Origin: an uncultured Bacteroidia bacterium
GTDB lineage: Bacteria > Bacteroidota > Bacteroidia > Bacteroidales > Prolixibacteraceae
Direction: 5' to 3'
Length of the DNA stretch: 64,000 nucleotides
Assembly (NCBI GenBank): GCA_903918045.1
Contig: CAIXCY010000240.1
Location: forward strand, 1 to 64,000
Shown piece by piece: positions 8,416 through 19,019 of the stretch. A model generated the notes under the pieces. It made no database searches. It saw only the letters and a program-made list of their open reading frames with translations, and was not told where the DNA came from. The position numbers were made by a program, and so were the translations under genes. Each line of letters opens with the position of its first letter. Position 1 is the first letter of the stretch.

Positions 8416-11400
8416 ATGATAGAAAATATCATTCAATTCTCAATAAAGAACAAATTTATTGTTGGGTTATTTGTGATGGCATTAATCGGTTGGGGGATCT
8501 ATTCCCTTAACAGTCTTCCAATCGATGCGATCCCCGATATCACCAATAACCAGGTACAAATAATTGCAATTGCCCCTTCATTGGCGGTGCAGGAGGTTGA
8601 AAGTTTCATTACGGCTCCCATCGAAATAGCAGTGGCCAATATCCCGGATATCATAGAATTACGATCAATCTCACGGCTGGGATTATCAGTCATTACTGTT
8701 GTTTTTAAAGACGATGTTGATCTTTATTGGGCAAGGCAACAGCTGAGTGAACGGCTCAAGGAAGCGGAAGATGATATTCCTGCAGGTCTTGCCAAAATTG
8801 AACTTGCTCCCATCTCATCCGGATTGGGCGAGATCTACCAATATCGGCTGGCCGTAAAAAATGGTTTTGAAAAAAAATATAACCCAATGGCGCTTCGGAC
8901 AATCCAGGACTGGATAGTGCGCCGTGAAATGCTTGGTACTCCGGGCGTAGCTGATATAAATAGTTACGGTGGATTTGTGAAACAGTTTGAAATCGCTGTA
9001 AATCCTGAAAGACTGAAAGGGATGAACCTTACCCTAATGGAAATTTTTAATGCCCTGGAGAAAAACAATGAAAATACAGGCAGTGCCTATATCGACAAGA
9101 AACCAACCGCCTATTTTATTCGCGGTATTGGTCTTGTAAAAACCATCGAAGATATTGAGAAGATTGTAGTTAAAAATAATCCTTCGGGATCTCCGGTTTT
9201 GATCCGCGATATTGCTACTGTTCAATTTGGAAGTGCAACGCGTTACGGCGCCCTTGTAATTGATACCTGCGAAGCCGTTGGAGGAGTCGTAATGATGCTC
9301 AAAGGATCCAATGCACACGAGGTTATCCAAAATATTGAAACACGGGTCCGCGCTATTCAAAAATCAATGCCGGAAGGGGTAATTATTGAACCCTTTTTAA
9401 ACAGGTCAGACCTGGTGGACAGGGCAATCGGAACTGTAGTTAAAAATCTTATTGAAGGTGCACTAATTGTAATATTTATCCTTATACTATTATTGGGAAA
9501 CTGGCAGGCCGGGCTTATTGTGGGCTCTGTAATTCCACTCTCCATGCTTTTTGCATTTTCGCTTATGAACCTGTTTGGAGTGTCGGGAAACCTCATGAGC
9601 CTGGGTGCCATAGACTTTGGACTTATTGTAGATGGTGCTGTGATTATTGTAGAGAGTGTTGTACACCACCTGTTTCAAAGCAAACATCACCAGCCTGAAG
9701 GAGAAAAACTGACACAACTTCAAATGGATCAGACAGTGCTTGATTCTGCAAAAAGGATGATGAGTTCTGCCACCTTCGGTCAGATTATAATACTTATTGT
9801 TTATCTTCCAATTATTGCCCTGGTAGGGATTGAAGGTAAAATGTTCCGACCTATGGCCCAGGTTGTCTCCTTTGCATTACTGGGTGCCGCAATACTTTCA
9901 CTTACCTGGGTGCCTGTTGCCTCTGCCTTGTTTTTAGGTAGAAAAATCGGACACAACGCTAATTTTTCCGATCGGATTATGACCTCTATCCATAAAGTAT
10001 TTGACCCCATTATCTCTCTTGCCTTGAACCAAAAAAGGATGTTCACCGTTTCGGCAATTGTATTATTTATTCTTAGCCTTTTCCTCTTTACCCGACTTGG
10101 TGGAGAATTTATCCCTCAACTTGAAGAGGGGGATTTGGCAGCCGGAGTAATTACCCTGCAAGGTGGATCGCTTTCGAATACCGTTGAAATGGTTCAAAAA
10201 GCAAACAAAATCTTACTTGAAAATTTCCCGGAGGTCAAACATACCATTTGTAAAATTGGAGCGGGTGAAATCCCGACCGATCCAACCCCAATGGAAACAG
10301 GAGATTATATTATTACCCTCAACGACAAAAGTACCTGGACAACTGCCAAAACCCGAGAAGAGCTTGTTAAAAAGATGGAGGAAAAACTGGTTGTTCTGGC
10401 TGGGGTTAAATTCGAATTTCAACAACCTATCCAGATGCGATTCAATGAATTACTGTCAGGTTCCAAGCAGGATATTGCGATTAAAATCTTTGGTGACGAC
10501 CTTAATACCCTCGCGGTTAAAGGAGAGGAGGTTAATAAAATCATCCGGAAGCTGACCGGTGTTGAGGATATAAATGTTGAGAAAGTTACAGGACTTGCGC
10601 AAGTCCAGGTGAGCTATAACCGGGATCGTCTGGCACAATACGGACTCTCTGTCAATGAGGTGAATCATGTTCTGCGGGCCGCTTTCGCTGGAAGTCAGGC
10701 AGGGGTAGTCTATGACGGAGAAAAACGATTTGCACTTGTTGTAAGGCTGGATAAAGATTACCGGAAAAGCCTCGAAGATGTAAAAAATCTTTCGGTTGCA
10801 TTGCCCAACGGTGGTCAGATCCCTTTCGAACAGGTAGCGGACATCGAGATAAAATCGGGGCCGGCCCAGGTATCGCGTGAAAATACGAAGCGCCGTATAA
10901 CCATCGGATTTAATGTCCGGGGCCGGGATGTCCAAAGTGTAATTTCAGAAGTAACCAGAAAAATAGACTCGAAAATAACATTACCTGCGGGATATTACCT
11001 AACCTATGGCGGTCAGTTTCAAAATCTTGCAGCAGCCACAGCCAGATTGTCAATTGCCGTACCTGTGGCGCTTCTGCTGATCTTTATTCTACTCTATTTC
11101 ACATTCAATTCAGTAACTCAAAGTTTACTGATTTTTACTGCAGTACCAATGTCTGCCATCGGTGGAATTGTCGCTCTTTGGTTACGGGGGATGAACTTCT
11201 CCATCTCTGCAGGAGTTGGGTTTATTGCACTTTTTGGAGTCGCAGTTCTGAATGGAATTGTACTCATAGCGGAATTCAACCGGCTTGAGAAAGAGGGCAT
11301 TTCTGACATTACGGAGCGGGTGCGTAAGGGTTTAAAGATAAGATTAAGGCCGGTAATCATGACAGCGGCAGTCGCCTCTCTTGGATTTTTGCCCATGGCG

Positions 11401-12804
11401 TTGTCAACATCCGCTGGTGCAGAAGTTCAAAAACCTCTCGCCACAGTGGTTATTGGGGGTTTAATTACTGCCACAATCCTTACACTGGTTATTTTACCAC
11501 TCTTCTATATCATGATCACCACCCGTATGAATCGGTTAAGGATTAAAAAAACAATAGCAAAACCATTAATTATAATGCTTCTTCTTGTGGCAACACCATT
11601 TATAGAAAAAGCAAAAGGGCAACCGCTAAAAATGGTCACGCTAAAGCAGGCATTGGAAATCGCGTTGGGAAATAACCTGGAAATACGTTCCTCTGAATTT
11701 CAGGTCAATGCTCAGAAAGCCCTCAAAAGTGCCTCGTGGGATATTCCCAAAACGACATTTACCGGAGAGTATGGTCAGTTGAACTCCTTTTCCAAAGACA
11801 AAAGCTTTACAGTTTCACAGTCCTTTGCTTTTCCTACGCTTTATATAAATCAGAGCAAACTGGCGCAAGCCAATATCAAAAGCAGTGAATGGCAGTTAAA
11901 AGCTTCGCAACTTGAAATTGCCACTCAGGTCAAACAAACTTACTGGCAATTAGCTTATCTTAATTCGAAAAAAAGACTTTATGCCTATCAGGACAGTTTG
12001 TTTTCCGGATTTCTCAGGGCAGCAGAATTAAGGGCCAGAGTTGGTGAAACAAACCGGCTTGAAATGATCACTGCCCGTTCACAAAGTATGGAGGTAAAGA
12101 ATCAACTCCAACAAATTGGTGCCGATCTTGTTATCTTTAATCAGAAGTTACAAACGATTTTAAACATAGAAACCACGTTATTCCCTGTTGATACGGTGCT
12201 GATCAGAGCAGGGTTTACGCTATTTGCGGATACGACCCAATTAGCTAACAATCCTTCTGTTGGTTATATGAATCAGCAGGTCGATGTTTCAAGATACGAG
12301 AAAAAAGTCGCACAGAGCCACATGTTGCCGGACTTAAGTCTGGGCTTTACAAATCAGTCGATACAAGGCACCCAGACAGTGAATGGAATTCCACGAAATT
12401 TCGGACCGGGAGACCGTTTTAATGCTGTTCAGGCAGCCATTTCAATCCCTTTGTGGTTTGCCCCGTATTCTGCCAAAACAAAAGCGGCCAGAATAAAAGG
12501 GGAGGTGGCACAAACCAATGCCCGATATTATTTGAAATCACTTTCCGGAAATTACAGGTCGCTCATGGGTGAATATGCTAAATATGAAAACAGCCTTAAT
12601 TATTATGAGAAGCAGGCTATTCCGGAGGCAAATATGATTATCGAACAGGCGACCCGTGGCTATAAAGTCGGAGCTATCGATTATCTCGATTATATAATCA
12701 GCCTCAGCCGCGCTTTAACGATTAAGCAAAATTACCTGGATGCGTTAAATAGTTACAATCAAACGATTATCAATATAGATTTTATTACTGGTAAAATCTT
12801 TTAA
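8416..12804 (+). CDS. CusA/CzcA-family heavy-metal RND transporter fused to TolC-like outer-membrane factor
   Basis: 1462 aa; CzcA-type N-terminal about 1040 aa (PIDAIPDITNNQVQI, GAIDFGLIVDGAVIIVE), then a second hydrophobic segment KPLIIMLLLVATPFIEKAKGQP and OMF-like coiled-coil region (LKQALEIALGNNLEI..., RGYKVGAIDYLDYIISLSRAL). Confidence 0.93.
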   Translation: MIENIIQFSIKNKFIVGLFVMALIGWGIYSLNSLPIDAIPDITNNQVQIIAIAPSLAVQEVESFITAPIEIAVANIPDIIELRSISRLGLSVITVVFKDDVDLYWARQQLSERLKEAEDDIPAGLAKIELAPISSGLGEIYQYRLAVKNGFEKKYNPMALRTIQDWIVRREMLGTPGVADINSYGGFVKQFEIAVNPERLKGMNLTLMEIFNALEKNNENTGSAYIDKKPTAYFIRGIGLVKTIEDIEKIVVKNNPSGSPVLIRDIATVQFGSATRYGALVIDTCEAVGGVVMMLKGSNAHEVIQNIETRVRAIQKSMPEGVIIEPFLNRSDLVDRAIGTVVKNLIEGALIVIFILILLLGNWQAGLIVGSVIPLSMLFAFSLMNLFGVSGNLMSLGAIDFGLIVDGAVIIVESVVHHLFQSKHHQPEGEKLTQLQMDQTVLDSAKRMMSSATFGQIIILIVYLPIIALVGIEGKMFRPMAQVVSFALLGAAILSLTWVPVASALFLGRKIGHNANFSDRIMTSIHKVFDPIISLALNQKRMFTVSAIVLFILSLFLFTRLGGEFIPQLEEGDLAAGVITLQGGSLSNTVEMVQKANKILLENFPEVKHTICKIGAGEIPTDPTPMETGDYIITLNDKSTWTTAKTREELVKKMEEKLVVLAGVKFEFQQPIQMRFNELLSGSKQDIAIKIFGDDLNTLAVKGEEVNKIIRKLTGVEDINVEKVTGLAQVQVSYNRDRLAQYGLSVNEVNHVLRAAFAGSQAGVVYDGEKRFALVVRLDKDYRKSLEDVKNLSVALPNGGQIPFEQVADIEIKSGPAQVSRENTKRRITIGFNVRGRDVQSVISEVTRKIDSKITLPAGYYLTYGGQFQNLAAATARLSIAVPVALLLIFILLYFTFNSVTQSLLIFTAVPMSAIGGIVALWLRGMNFSISAGVGFIALFGVAVLNGIVLIAEFNRLEKEGISDITERVRKGLKIRLRPVIMTAAVASLGFLPMALSTSAGAEVQKPLATVVIGGLITATILTLVILPLFYIMITTRMNRLRIKKTIAKPLIIMLLLVATPFIEKAKGQPLKMVTLKQALEIALGNNLEIRSSEFQVNAQKALKSASWDIPKTTFTGEYGQLNSFSKDKSFTVSQSFAFPTLYINQSKLAQANIKSSEWQLKASQLEIATQVKQTYWQLAYLNSKKRLYAYQDSLFSGFLRAAELRARVGETNRLEMITARSQSMEVKNQLQQIGADLVIFNQKLQTILNIETTLFPVDTVLIRAGFTLFADTTQLANNPSVGYMNQQVDVSRYEKKVAQSHMLPDLSLGFTNQSIQGTQTVNGIPRNFGPGDRFNAVQAAISIPLWFAPYSAKTKAARIKGEVAQTNARYYLKSLSGNYRSLMGEYAKYENSLNYYEKQAIPEANMIIEQATRGYKVGAIDYLDYIISLSRALTIKQNYLDALNSYNQTIINIDFITGKIF

Positions 12805-12816
12805 AACTGAAACATT

Positions 12817-14004
12817 ATGATTAAATATAATTTTCTCTCTATACTGGTTAGTCTAATTTTAGTTGTCCTGATCGTTTCATGTAATGGAGCTCATAACCCA
12901 AAATCAGAGACAAAGGAGGCCGAGGTATTACCGGAAGATATCGTGGAATTGCGTGACGATCAGATAAAATTGGCCAATATAGAAACCGGGGTTATTGAAA
13001 CCCGTTCGATGAGTGGCTCCCTTAAAGTTAGCGGAACAGTTACCGTTGCCCCTCAAAACCTGGCAACTGTCTGTATGCCAATGGGAGGTTTCATAAAAAA
13101 CACTACACTTATGCCAGGCATCGGGGTGAAGAAAGGTGAAACGCTGGCTATTCTTGAAAATCAGCAGTTTGTGGAGATTCAACAAGGTTATCTTGAAGCC
13201 AGAAATAAGCTTGATTATGCAGAGGCAGAATTTAACCGGCATACCGAGTTATACAAGGAGGATGTCTATTCGCAAAAAAATGTCCAACAAGTCACGGCTG
13301 AATATAAAACACTCAAGGCACAGGTCAAAGGACTGGAACAAAAACTGGCACTTATCGGTATCGATCCTTTAAAACTAAATGAAGACAATATCAGCAGTTC
13401 TGTCACGCTGGTTTCCCCAATTTCAGGATATGTTAAAACGGTAAATGTTAATATTGGAAAATTCGTTGCCCCGTCCGACATTCTATTTGAGATTGTTAAC
13501 AGCGATAAACTGTACCTAGAACTTGTGCTATTCGACAAGGACGCCGACAAGGTCTCAGCAGGCCAGAATATCCTTTTCTTTATAAACAATGAGAAGGAAC
13601 AACATGAAGCGGTTATTTATCAGACCGGAAAATCGATCAGCGCAGATAAGACCTATAAAGTCTATGCCAGCGTTCCGGGAGTATGTAAAAATGTATTGCC
13701 AGGGATGTATGTAAATGCGGTCATTCAGACAACAAGCAGCAAAGTAACGGCACTCCCTTCAGATGCAGTTGTGACATTTGACGAAAAACAGTATATCTTC
13801 ATTGTTGATAAAACCAAAATAGAGAATAATAACCCATTTACCGAATACCGGATGATCGTTGTTCAAAAAGGAGTTACTGAAGGTGGGTTTACAGAAGTGA
13901 TACTCCCTCCCGATTTTAATATTATAGCTGCAAAAGTTGTCCTTAAGGGGGCCTATAATTTACTTTCGGCCAAAAAAAATGCCGGAGAGATGAGTTGCAG
14001 TTAA
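12817..14004 (+). CDS. RND efflux periplasmic adaptor (CzcB-like lipoprotein)
   Basis: 395 aa with lipobox (LIVSCNG) and HlyD/biotinyl-lipoyl-like segments; co-directional with the RND gene. Confidence 0.92.
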   Translation: MIKYNFLSILVSLILVVLIVSCNGAHNPKSETKEAEVLPEDIVELRDDQIKLANIETGVIETRSMSGSLKVSGTVTVAPQNLATVCMPMGGFIKNTTLMPGIGVKKGETLAILENQQFVEIQQGYLEARNKLDYAEAEFNRHTELYKEDVYSQKNVQQVTAEYKTLKAQVKGLEQKLALIGIDPLKLNEDNISSSVTLVSPISGYVKTVNVNIGKFVAPSDILFEIVNSDKLYLELVLFDKDADKVSAGQNILFFINNEKEQHEAVIYQTGKSISADKTYKVYASVPGVCKNVLPGMYVNAVIQTTSSKVTALPSDAVVTFDEKQYIFIVDKTKIENNNPFTEYRMIVVQKGVTEGGFTEVILPPDFNIIAAKVVLKGAYNLLSAKKNAGEMSCS

Positions 14005-14205
14005 AAATAGTTACCCCATGCTAACACCCTCCCTGAACGCTAAATACTGTAAATTTTTCTTTCTGATGGTATTTTAATGGGATTGATGTTCAATGTTTTG
14101 AAATTAAGTAAAATATTTTATTTTTACAACAAAATGTCTTCCTGTTAAATCGAATTCGAAATTTAAAATATTATGAAATTGAATTAAAATTTAAGTCTGT
14201 TAACC

Positions 14206-16362
14206 ATGAAGAAAATTCTCATCCTTATTCTCAATCTTAGTCTGTATATTACATCCTTTGGTCTGCCCATCTTACCACCGACCAAAACCGTAGAAATTAG
14301 TGATACCTATTTTGGAGTCACCTATAAAGACCCTTACCGATGGCTTGAATCGATCGAAAAGCCAGAGGTATCGACCTGGTTCAAACAGCAGGCCGATTAT
14401 ACAAATTCAGTTCTCAACAACCTCAAAGGGCGTGACGAGCTTATTGCCGAATGGAAGAAACTGGACAAACTTCAGCCACCAAGGTTAAGATCGATCACCT
14501 ATGAAAACGGCAGGATATTTTATCGGAAAACAATGCCCGGTGAAAATGTCGGAAAACTCTATTTCCGGCAGGGGAATAACGGAAAAGAATTACTCCTTTT
14601 TGATCCTAAAACCTACATAAAAGGGAAAACCCTGACGTTGGAATCGGCAATCCCGAGTTATGACGGAAAAAAAATCGCAATTGGTTATTCGGAACAGGGG
14701 GCTGAAGTATCAACGATCAAAGTGATGGATGTCGATACCCGCAAATTTTCAAATGATTCGATCTATCCTACAGCCGGGATAATGAATTGGACCTTCGATA
14801 ACAAAGGGTTCTTTTATATGTGGATTAAATCTGCCGACAATAAAGATCCTGAATCACGCCTCAATTCAAAAACAAAATTGCATCTGGTAGGCAATTCCAC
14901 AACCAGCGATGTTGATTTTTTCAGCAATGGGAGTTATCCCGACCTGAAAATCGACCCGGGTGTCTATCCTTATGTTGCATTAAGTGAAGACTCAAAGAAT
15001 TATATTTTTTCGGGAGTTGGCAGTGTTCAGCCTGAATTGGTCCAATACTATGCGCCAATCGGAGAAGCCGGATCAAAAAAAATAGCATGGAAACCGTTAT
15101 GTACCGCTGCAGATATGCTGGTTCGTGGTTTTATAGTAATTGGAGATGAAGCATTTGCTGTCACTCATAATAATGCTAAAAACTACAAACTTATCTCAAC
15201 CAGTCTGCTTCACCCCGATTGGTCAAAAGCTGGTACCGTTTTAGCCGAGAAGCGTGATCAGACCCTGGAATATTTCATCAATTCCAAAGATTACCTGTTA
15301 ATCGTTCACAGCGACGGGATAAACAATCATTTATCAAAATATAACCTAAAAACAAAAACTACAACTACTGTAAAGCTACCCTATTCTGGGACAATCGATA
15401 TAAGTTGCATAAATACGAAGAGCAATAATTGCAATCTTGGCATTACCTCATGGAACAAGCCCTATACTGAATTTAACTTCAACGCCGCCACAGATTCGCT
15501 TACGCCATCTATTTTCAATAAACCATCGGTTTACCCGGCCGCCTATAAAGACTTGCAGGTACAGGAAGTTGAAGTTAAGGGGCATGACGGCGCAATGATT
15601 CCGCTTTCAATAATCTACAGAAAAGGAATTAAATTGGATGGCAAAAATACATGCCTGCTTGATGGTTATGGAGCCTACGGAATGAGTGCAGTCCCCTATT
15701 TTAGTGCCCGTGAAAATGCCCTTGCTGTAAAAGGGGTGGTTATCGCTATTCCCCATATCCGCGGTGGCAGCGAAAAAGGGGAAGAATGGTACAAGGCCGG
15801 ATACAAGACAACAAAACCAAATACCTGGAAAGATTTTATAAGCTGCGCTGAATACCTGATCGCTAAAGGATATACTTCAAAAGCTAAAATTGCCGGAACA
15901 GGAACCAGTGCCGGCGGGATCCTGATTAGCAGGGCCATCACTGAACGACCCGATTTATTTGCTGCTGCAATCTGCAATGTAGGATGCGCAAATGCATTAA
16001 GACTAGAGTTTGATGCAAACGGACCCGTAAATATCCCGGAATTTGGTACTGTAAAAGATAGCGTGGAATGCAAAGCGCTTTACGAAATGGATGGTGTTCA
16101 ACATGTTGTAAAAGGGACAAAATACCCTGCTGTTATTTGTGTCGGCGGATGGAATGACCCGCGTGTAGTTGCCTGGCAGCCTGGCAAGTTTGCTGCAGCC
16201 CTGCAGAATGCTTCGGCCTCAGGAAAACCTGTATTGATGAAGGTTAACTATGATAACGGACACTTCACTGAAGATAAGAACGTCACCTTTGCTAATTTTG
16301 CAGATCAGTTTGCTTTTGTGTTATGGCAGTGCGGTCATCCTGATTTTCAGCCAAAACAATAG
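14206..16362 (+). CDS. Prolyl oligopeptidase family serine peptidase (S9)
   Basis: 718 aa; YKDPYRWLESIEKPEV, GTSAGGILISRAITERPDLF, DNGHF catalytic regions. Confidence 0.93.
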   Translation: MKKILILILNLSLYITSFGLPILPPTKTVEISDTYFGVTYKDPYRWLESIEKPEVSTWFKQQADYTNSVLNNLKGRDELIAEWKKLDKLQPPRLRSITYENGRIFYRKTMPGENVGKLYFRQGNNGKELLLFDPKTYIKGKTLTLESAIPSYDGKKIAIGYSEQGAEVSTIKVMDVDTRKFSNDSIYPTAGIMNWTFDNKGFFYMWIKSADNKDPESRLNSKTKLHLVGNSTTSDVDFFSNGSYPDLKIDPGVYPYVALSEDSKNYIFSGVGSVQPELVQYYAPIGEAGSKKIAWKPLCTAADMLVRGFIVIGDEAFAVTHNNAKNYKLISTSLLHPDWSKAGTVLAEKRDQTLEYFINSKDYLLIVHSDGINNHLSKYNLKTKTTTTVKLPYSGTIDISCINTKSNNCNLGITSWNKPYTEFNFNAATDSLTPSIFNKPSVYPAAYKDLQVQEVEVKGHDGAMIPLSIIYRKGIKLDGKNTCLLDGYGAYGMSAVPYFSARENALAVKGVVIAIPHIRGGSEKGEEWYKAGYKTTKPNTWKDFISCAEYLIAKGYTSKAKIAGTGTSAGGILISRAITERPDLFAAAICNVGCANALRLEFDANGPVNIPEFGTVKDSVECKALYEMDGVQHVVKGTKYPAVICVGGWNDPRVVAWQPGKFAAALQNASASGKPVLMKVNYDNGHFTEDKNVTFANFADQFAFVLWQCGHPDFQPKQ

Positions 16363-16390
16363 GACAATTACCGATTAAATAATAGATTCA

Positions 16391-16430
16391 CAGGTCCTTT
16401 CAGGAATTTCACGATTTCGGAAAGGACCTG
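16391..16430 (+). terminator. Hairpin downstream of S9 peptidase, possible terminator
   Basis: CAGGTCCTTTC ... GAAAGGACCTG, 11 bp perfect arms; only a weak T-rich tail. Confidence 0.4.
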
Positions 16431-16469
16431 CTCAATTTAGTTATTGAAAATCAAATTAATCATACCCTT

Positions 16470-16898
16470 ATGGAACAGTTGGAGAAAATACAAATTACGG
16501 TCCAAACAACAATTAACGCACCTGTCGAAAAAGTCTGGAAACTCTGGACATCGCCGGAGCACATTACGAAATGGAATAATGCAAGTGAAGATTGGCATAC
16601 ACCCTATGCCGAGAACGACCTTCAAGCAGGAGGAAAGTTCCTCTCAAGAATGGAGGCAAAAGACGGTTCAATGGGTTTTGATTTAATTGGAACCTATGAT
16701 TTTATAACCACGAATGAATCTATGGAATATACCCTTGGAGATGATCGCAAAGTCAGCATTAACTTTACTTCTGCGGGTGCCCAAACCTCCATTATTGAAA
16801 CTTTCGAAGCCGAAACCACCCATCCTATTGAATTTCAAAAAAGTGGATGGCAATCAATTCTTGACAATTATAAAAAGCATGTTGAATCATCCGATTAG
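16470..16898 (+). CDS. SRPBCC (AHSA1-like) domain protein
   Basis: 142 aa; ITVQTTINAPVEKVWKLWTSPEHITKWNNASEDW typical of AHSA1/START-like proteins. Confidence 0.9.
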   Translation: MEQLEKIQITVQTTINAPVEKVWKLWTSPEHITKWNNASEDWHTPYAENDLQAGGKFLSRMEAKDGSMGFDLIGTYDFITTNESMEYTLGDDRKVSINFTSAGAQTSIIETFEAETTHPIEFQKSGWQSILDNYKKHVESSD

Positions 16899-17062
16899 AT
16901 AACAAGTATGTTTTACACATTGGAGGCAAAAACTTAAGATTTATAATTAGAATATTAAATTGATGTTACCTATGAGGGATAACCTTGAACTTATAGGTCC
17001 CCGTGTTGTTCTGAATGAGCTATAATACAGTTAACAGAAAATTTAATTTCTTAAGATATCTA

Positions 17063-17857
17063 ATGAATAAAAAAATAATTCTATTTATCACTTTCTTTAC
17101 CTGCCTTATCCCCATTTTGCTTTGGGGGCAGGAAAATTATGAAATCCAGGTCTATCCTGCCGAAACGATTGCACCAAGTTATACAGGAATAGAATTGCAT
17201 TCCAATATATCTGCTTCCGGAAAACCGATGATCGATCAGGTTCGTCCTACCCAAAATGCATTACGTCAAACATTGGAAATCACACATGGTTTTGCAACTA
17301 ATTTTGAGATTGGATTTTACCAGTTTCTGAATACCCAGAAGGATTTTGGGAGTCAATGGGTGGGAACCCATATCCGGCCCAAAATCACCATTCCTGAACA
17401 GTGGCATTTACCGGTCGGACTAAGCCTCTCTACTGAAATTGGTTACCAGCGAAGAGCCTATTCTGCGGATACATGGACTGCTGAAATCCGCCCAATTATT
17501 GATAAAGATTTCAGGGTATTTTACATTTCCTTGAATCCTGCCTTCGGAAAATCACTGGAAGGTCTGAATAAGAATCAATCGTTTAGTTTTGAGCCAAGTT
17601 GCAAAGTCGCATTTCATATTAATCAGAAAATTGATTTTGGTGCTGAATATTATGGATCAACGGGCCCCCTGTTTAATCGATTAAAAAGCACGGATCAACA
17701 GCACACTCTTTACGCTGCGCTGGATTTAAACCTTAATCCGGACTGGGAATTTAATTGCGGCACCGGGTGGGGAATGACACAATCAACGGACGGATTTATT
17801 GTCAAACTCATCATTGGATATAAATTCGGTGATAAAAATAAATTGAAAAAAAGTTGA
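17063..17857 (+). CDS. Predicted secreted/outer-membrane beta-barrel protein, unknown function
   Basis: Signal peptide MNKKIILFITFFTCLIPILLWGQ and alternating beta-strand-like sequence ending IKLIIGYKFG; start set at internal Met. Confidence 0.55.
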   Translation: MNKKIILFITFFTCLIPILLWGQENYEIQVYPAETIAPSYTGIELHSNISASGKPMIDQVRPTQNALRQTLEITHGFATNFEIGFYQFLNTQKDFGSQWVGTHIRPKITIPEQWHLPVGLSLSTEIGYQRRAYSADTWTAEIRPIIDKDFRVFYISLNPAFGKSLEGLNKNQSFSFEPSCKVAFHINQKIDFGAEYYGSTGPLFNRLKSTDQQHTLYAALDLNLNPDWEFNCGTGWGMTQSTDGFIVKLIIGYKFGDKNKLKKS

Positions 17858-17908
17858 ATAAGAATATATTAAAGAAATGTTTCAGCTACCATTACCAATG
17901 AAATATTA

Positions 17909-18814
17909 ATGATGATCAAAGTTTACGGATTACTTTTAGGTCTGGCAATATTGTCTCAGAACATTTATGCACAGCGAAGGATAATCGATGTCCATTTTCA
18001 CTCCAGGTCAGCGGGCGACTATGGCGAAATCCCGCCGCCCAATCCTGTGACAGGGAAAAAACCAAATGCACTGACTAACGAAGAGATCTGCCAGAGCAAT
18101 ATTGCATTGCTAAAAAAATATAATGTTGTAAAGGTAATCTCATCAGGATCCATCTCAAGAAATGATGATTATGCCAAAGTGGAAGGTCAAAGATTCATCA
18201 GTTCCCTCGAATACCCGGATCACCAGAATAATCCATTACCGGACACAACCACTTTTGTCCGGCTTTTTGAAGCCAAAAAATTTTTCGTTTTTGGGGAACT
18301 TGGACTACAATATGAAGGGAGAACGCTTGATGATCCGAAGCTTGAGCCATACCTCGCCATTTGTGAACGGTTAGAGATTCCGGTAACTATTCATACGGGG
18401 GAAGCGGCTCCGAATACTCCGTATACCTGTTGTCCCAAATTCAGAATCGGATTTGGCAGACCTTTATCCATCGAACCTGTCTTAATCCGGCATCCAAAGC
18501 TAAAGATTCAGCTGATGCACATGGGGTATCCTTTTCTGGAAGAGACCAAAGCGATACTTAATGTCTATCCCCAGGTATATGCCGATCTGTCGGCAATTGA
18601 CTGGTTGGTTCCGGTTGCGGAATTTCACAATTACTTAAAATCGCTGATTACTGCCGGCTTTGAAAACAGGCTTATGTATGGCTCTGATCAAATGATTTGG
18701 GAGGATGCAATACCGTTATCTATAAAAAACATTGAAAATGCACCCTTCCTGACCAATTTGCAGAAAGAGAAAATATTTTATTCAAATGCTGCACGGTTTT
18801 ATAAGATTCATTAA
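17909..18814 (+). CDS. Secreted amidohydrolase (metal-dependent TIM-barrel hydrolase)
   Basis: 301 aa; IIDVHFHSRS metal motif, PVTIHTGEAAP, LMYGSDQMIWEDAI. Confidence 0.85.
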   Translation: MMIKVYGLLLGLAILSQNIYAQRRIIDVHFHSRSAGDYGEIPPPNPVTGKKPNALTNEEICQSNIALLKKYNVVKVISSGSISRNDDYAKVEGQRFISSLEYPDHQNNPLPDTTTFVRLFEAKKFFVFGELGLQYEGRTLDDPKLEPYLAICERLEIPVTIHTGEAAPNTPYTCCPKFRIGFGRPLSIEPVLIRHPKLKIQLMHMGYPFLEETKAILNVYPQVYADLSAIDWLVPVAEFHNYLKSLITAGFENRLMYGSDQMIWEDAIPLSIKNIENAPFLTNLQKEKIFYSNAARFYKIH

Positions 18815-18843
18815 CTTTAGACGACATATATAATTCAATCAAA

Positions 18844-18972
18844 ATGGGTGACAGAATCGCTTATTGTGGTTTCTGTAATGAATATATTTGTGAGAATCTT
18901 AAAGACCATTTCCTAATTGATCAGGAGGCGAAAGTCAGGCTTGAAGAGATTCGGCGGATCGCAGCAATTTAA
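18844..18972 (+). pseudogene. Remnant of a DUF3795-like zinc-binding protein (C-terminal part only)
   Basis: 42-codon ORF MGDRIAYCGFCNEYICENLKDHFLIDQEAKVRLEEIRRIAAI resembles the C-terminal CxYCxxYPCExL...EAKxxLxEIR part of DUF3795; upstream Cys-rich domain is missing. Confidence 0.5.
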
Positions 18973-19019
18973 GGAGAAAGATTACGAAATAACAATCCCA
19001 ATACTTAATAATTTCAAAG

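Noticed and set aside
10456-10935. Minus-strand ORF of 159 aa inside the RND pump gene
   Set aside because: Shadow ORF; sense strand encodes conserved CzcA sequence.
16391-16430. Hairpin after S9 peptidase as a riboswitch for the SRPBCC gene
   Set aside because: Only a simple perfect stem; no conserved loop motif recognised; more likely a terminator.
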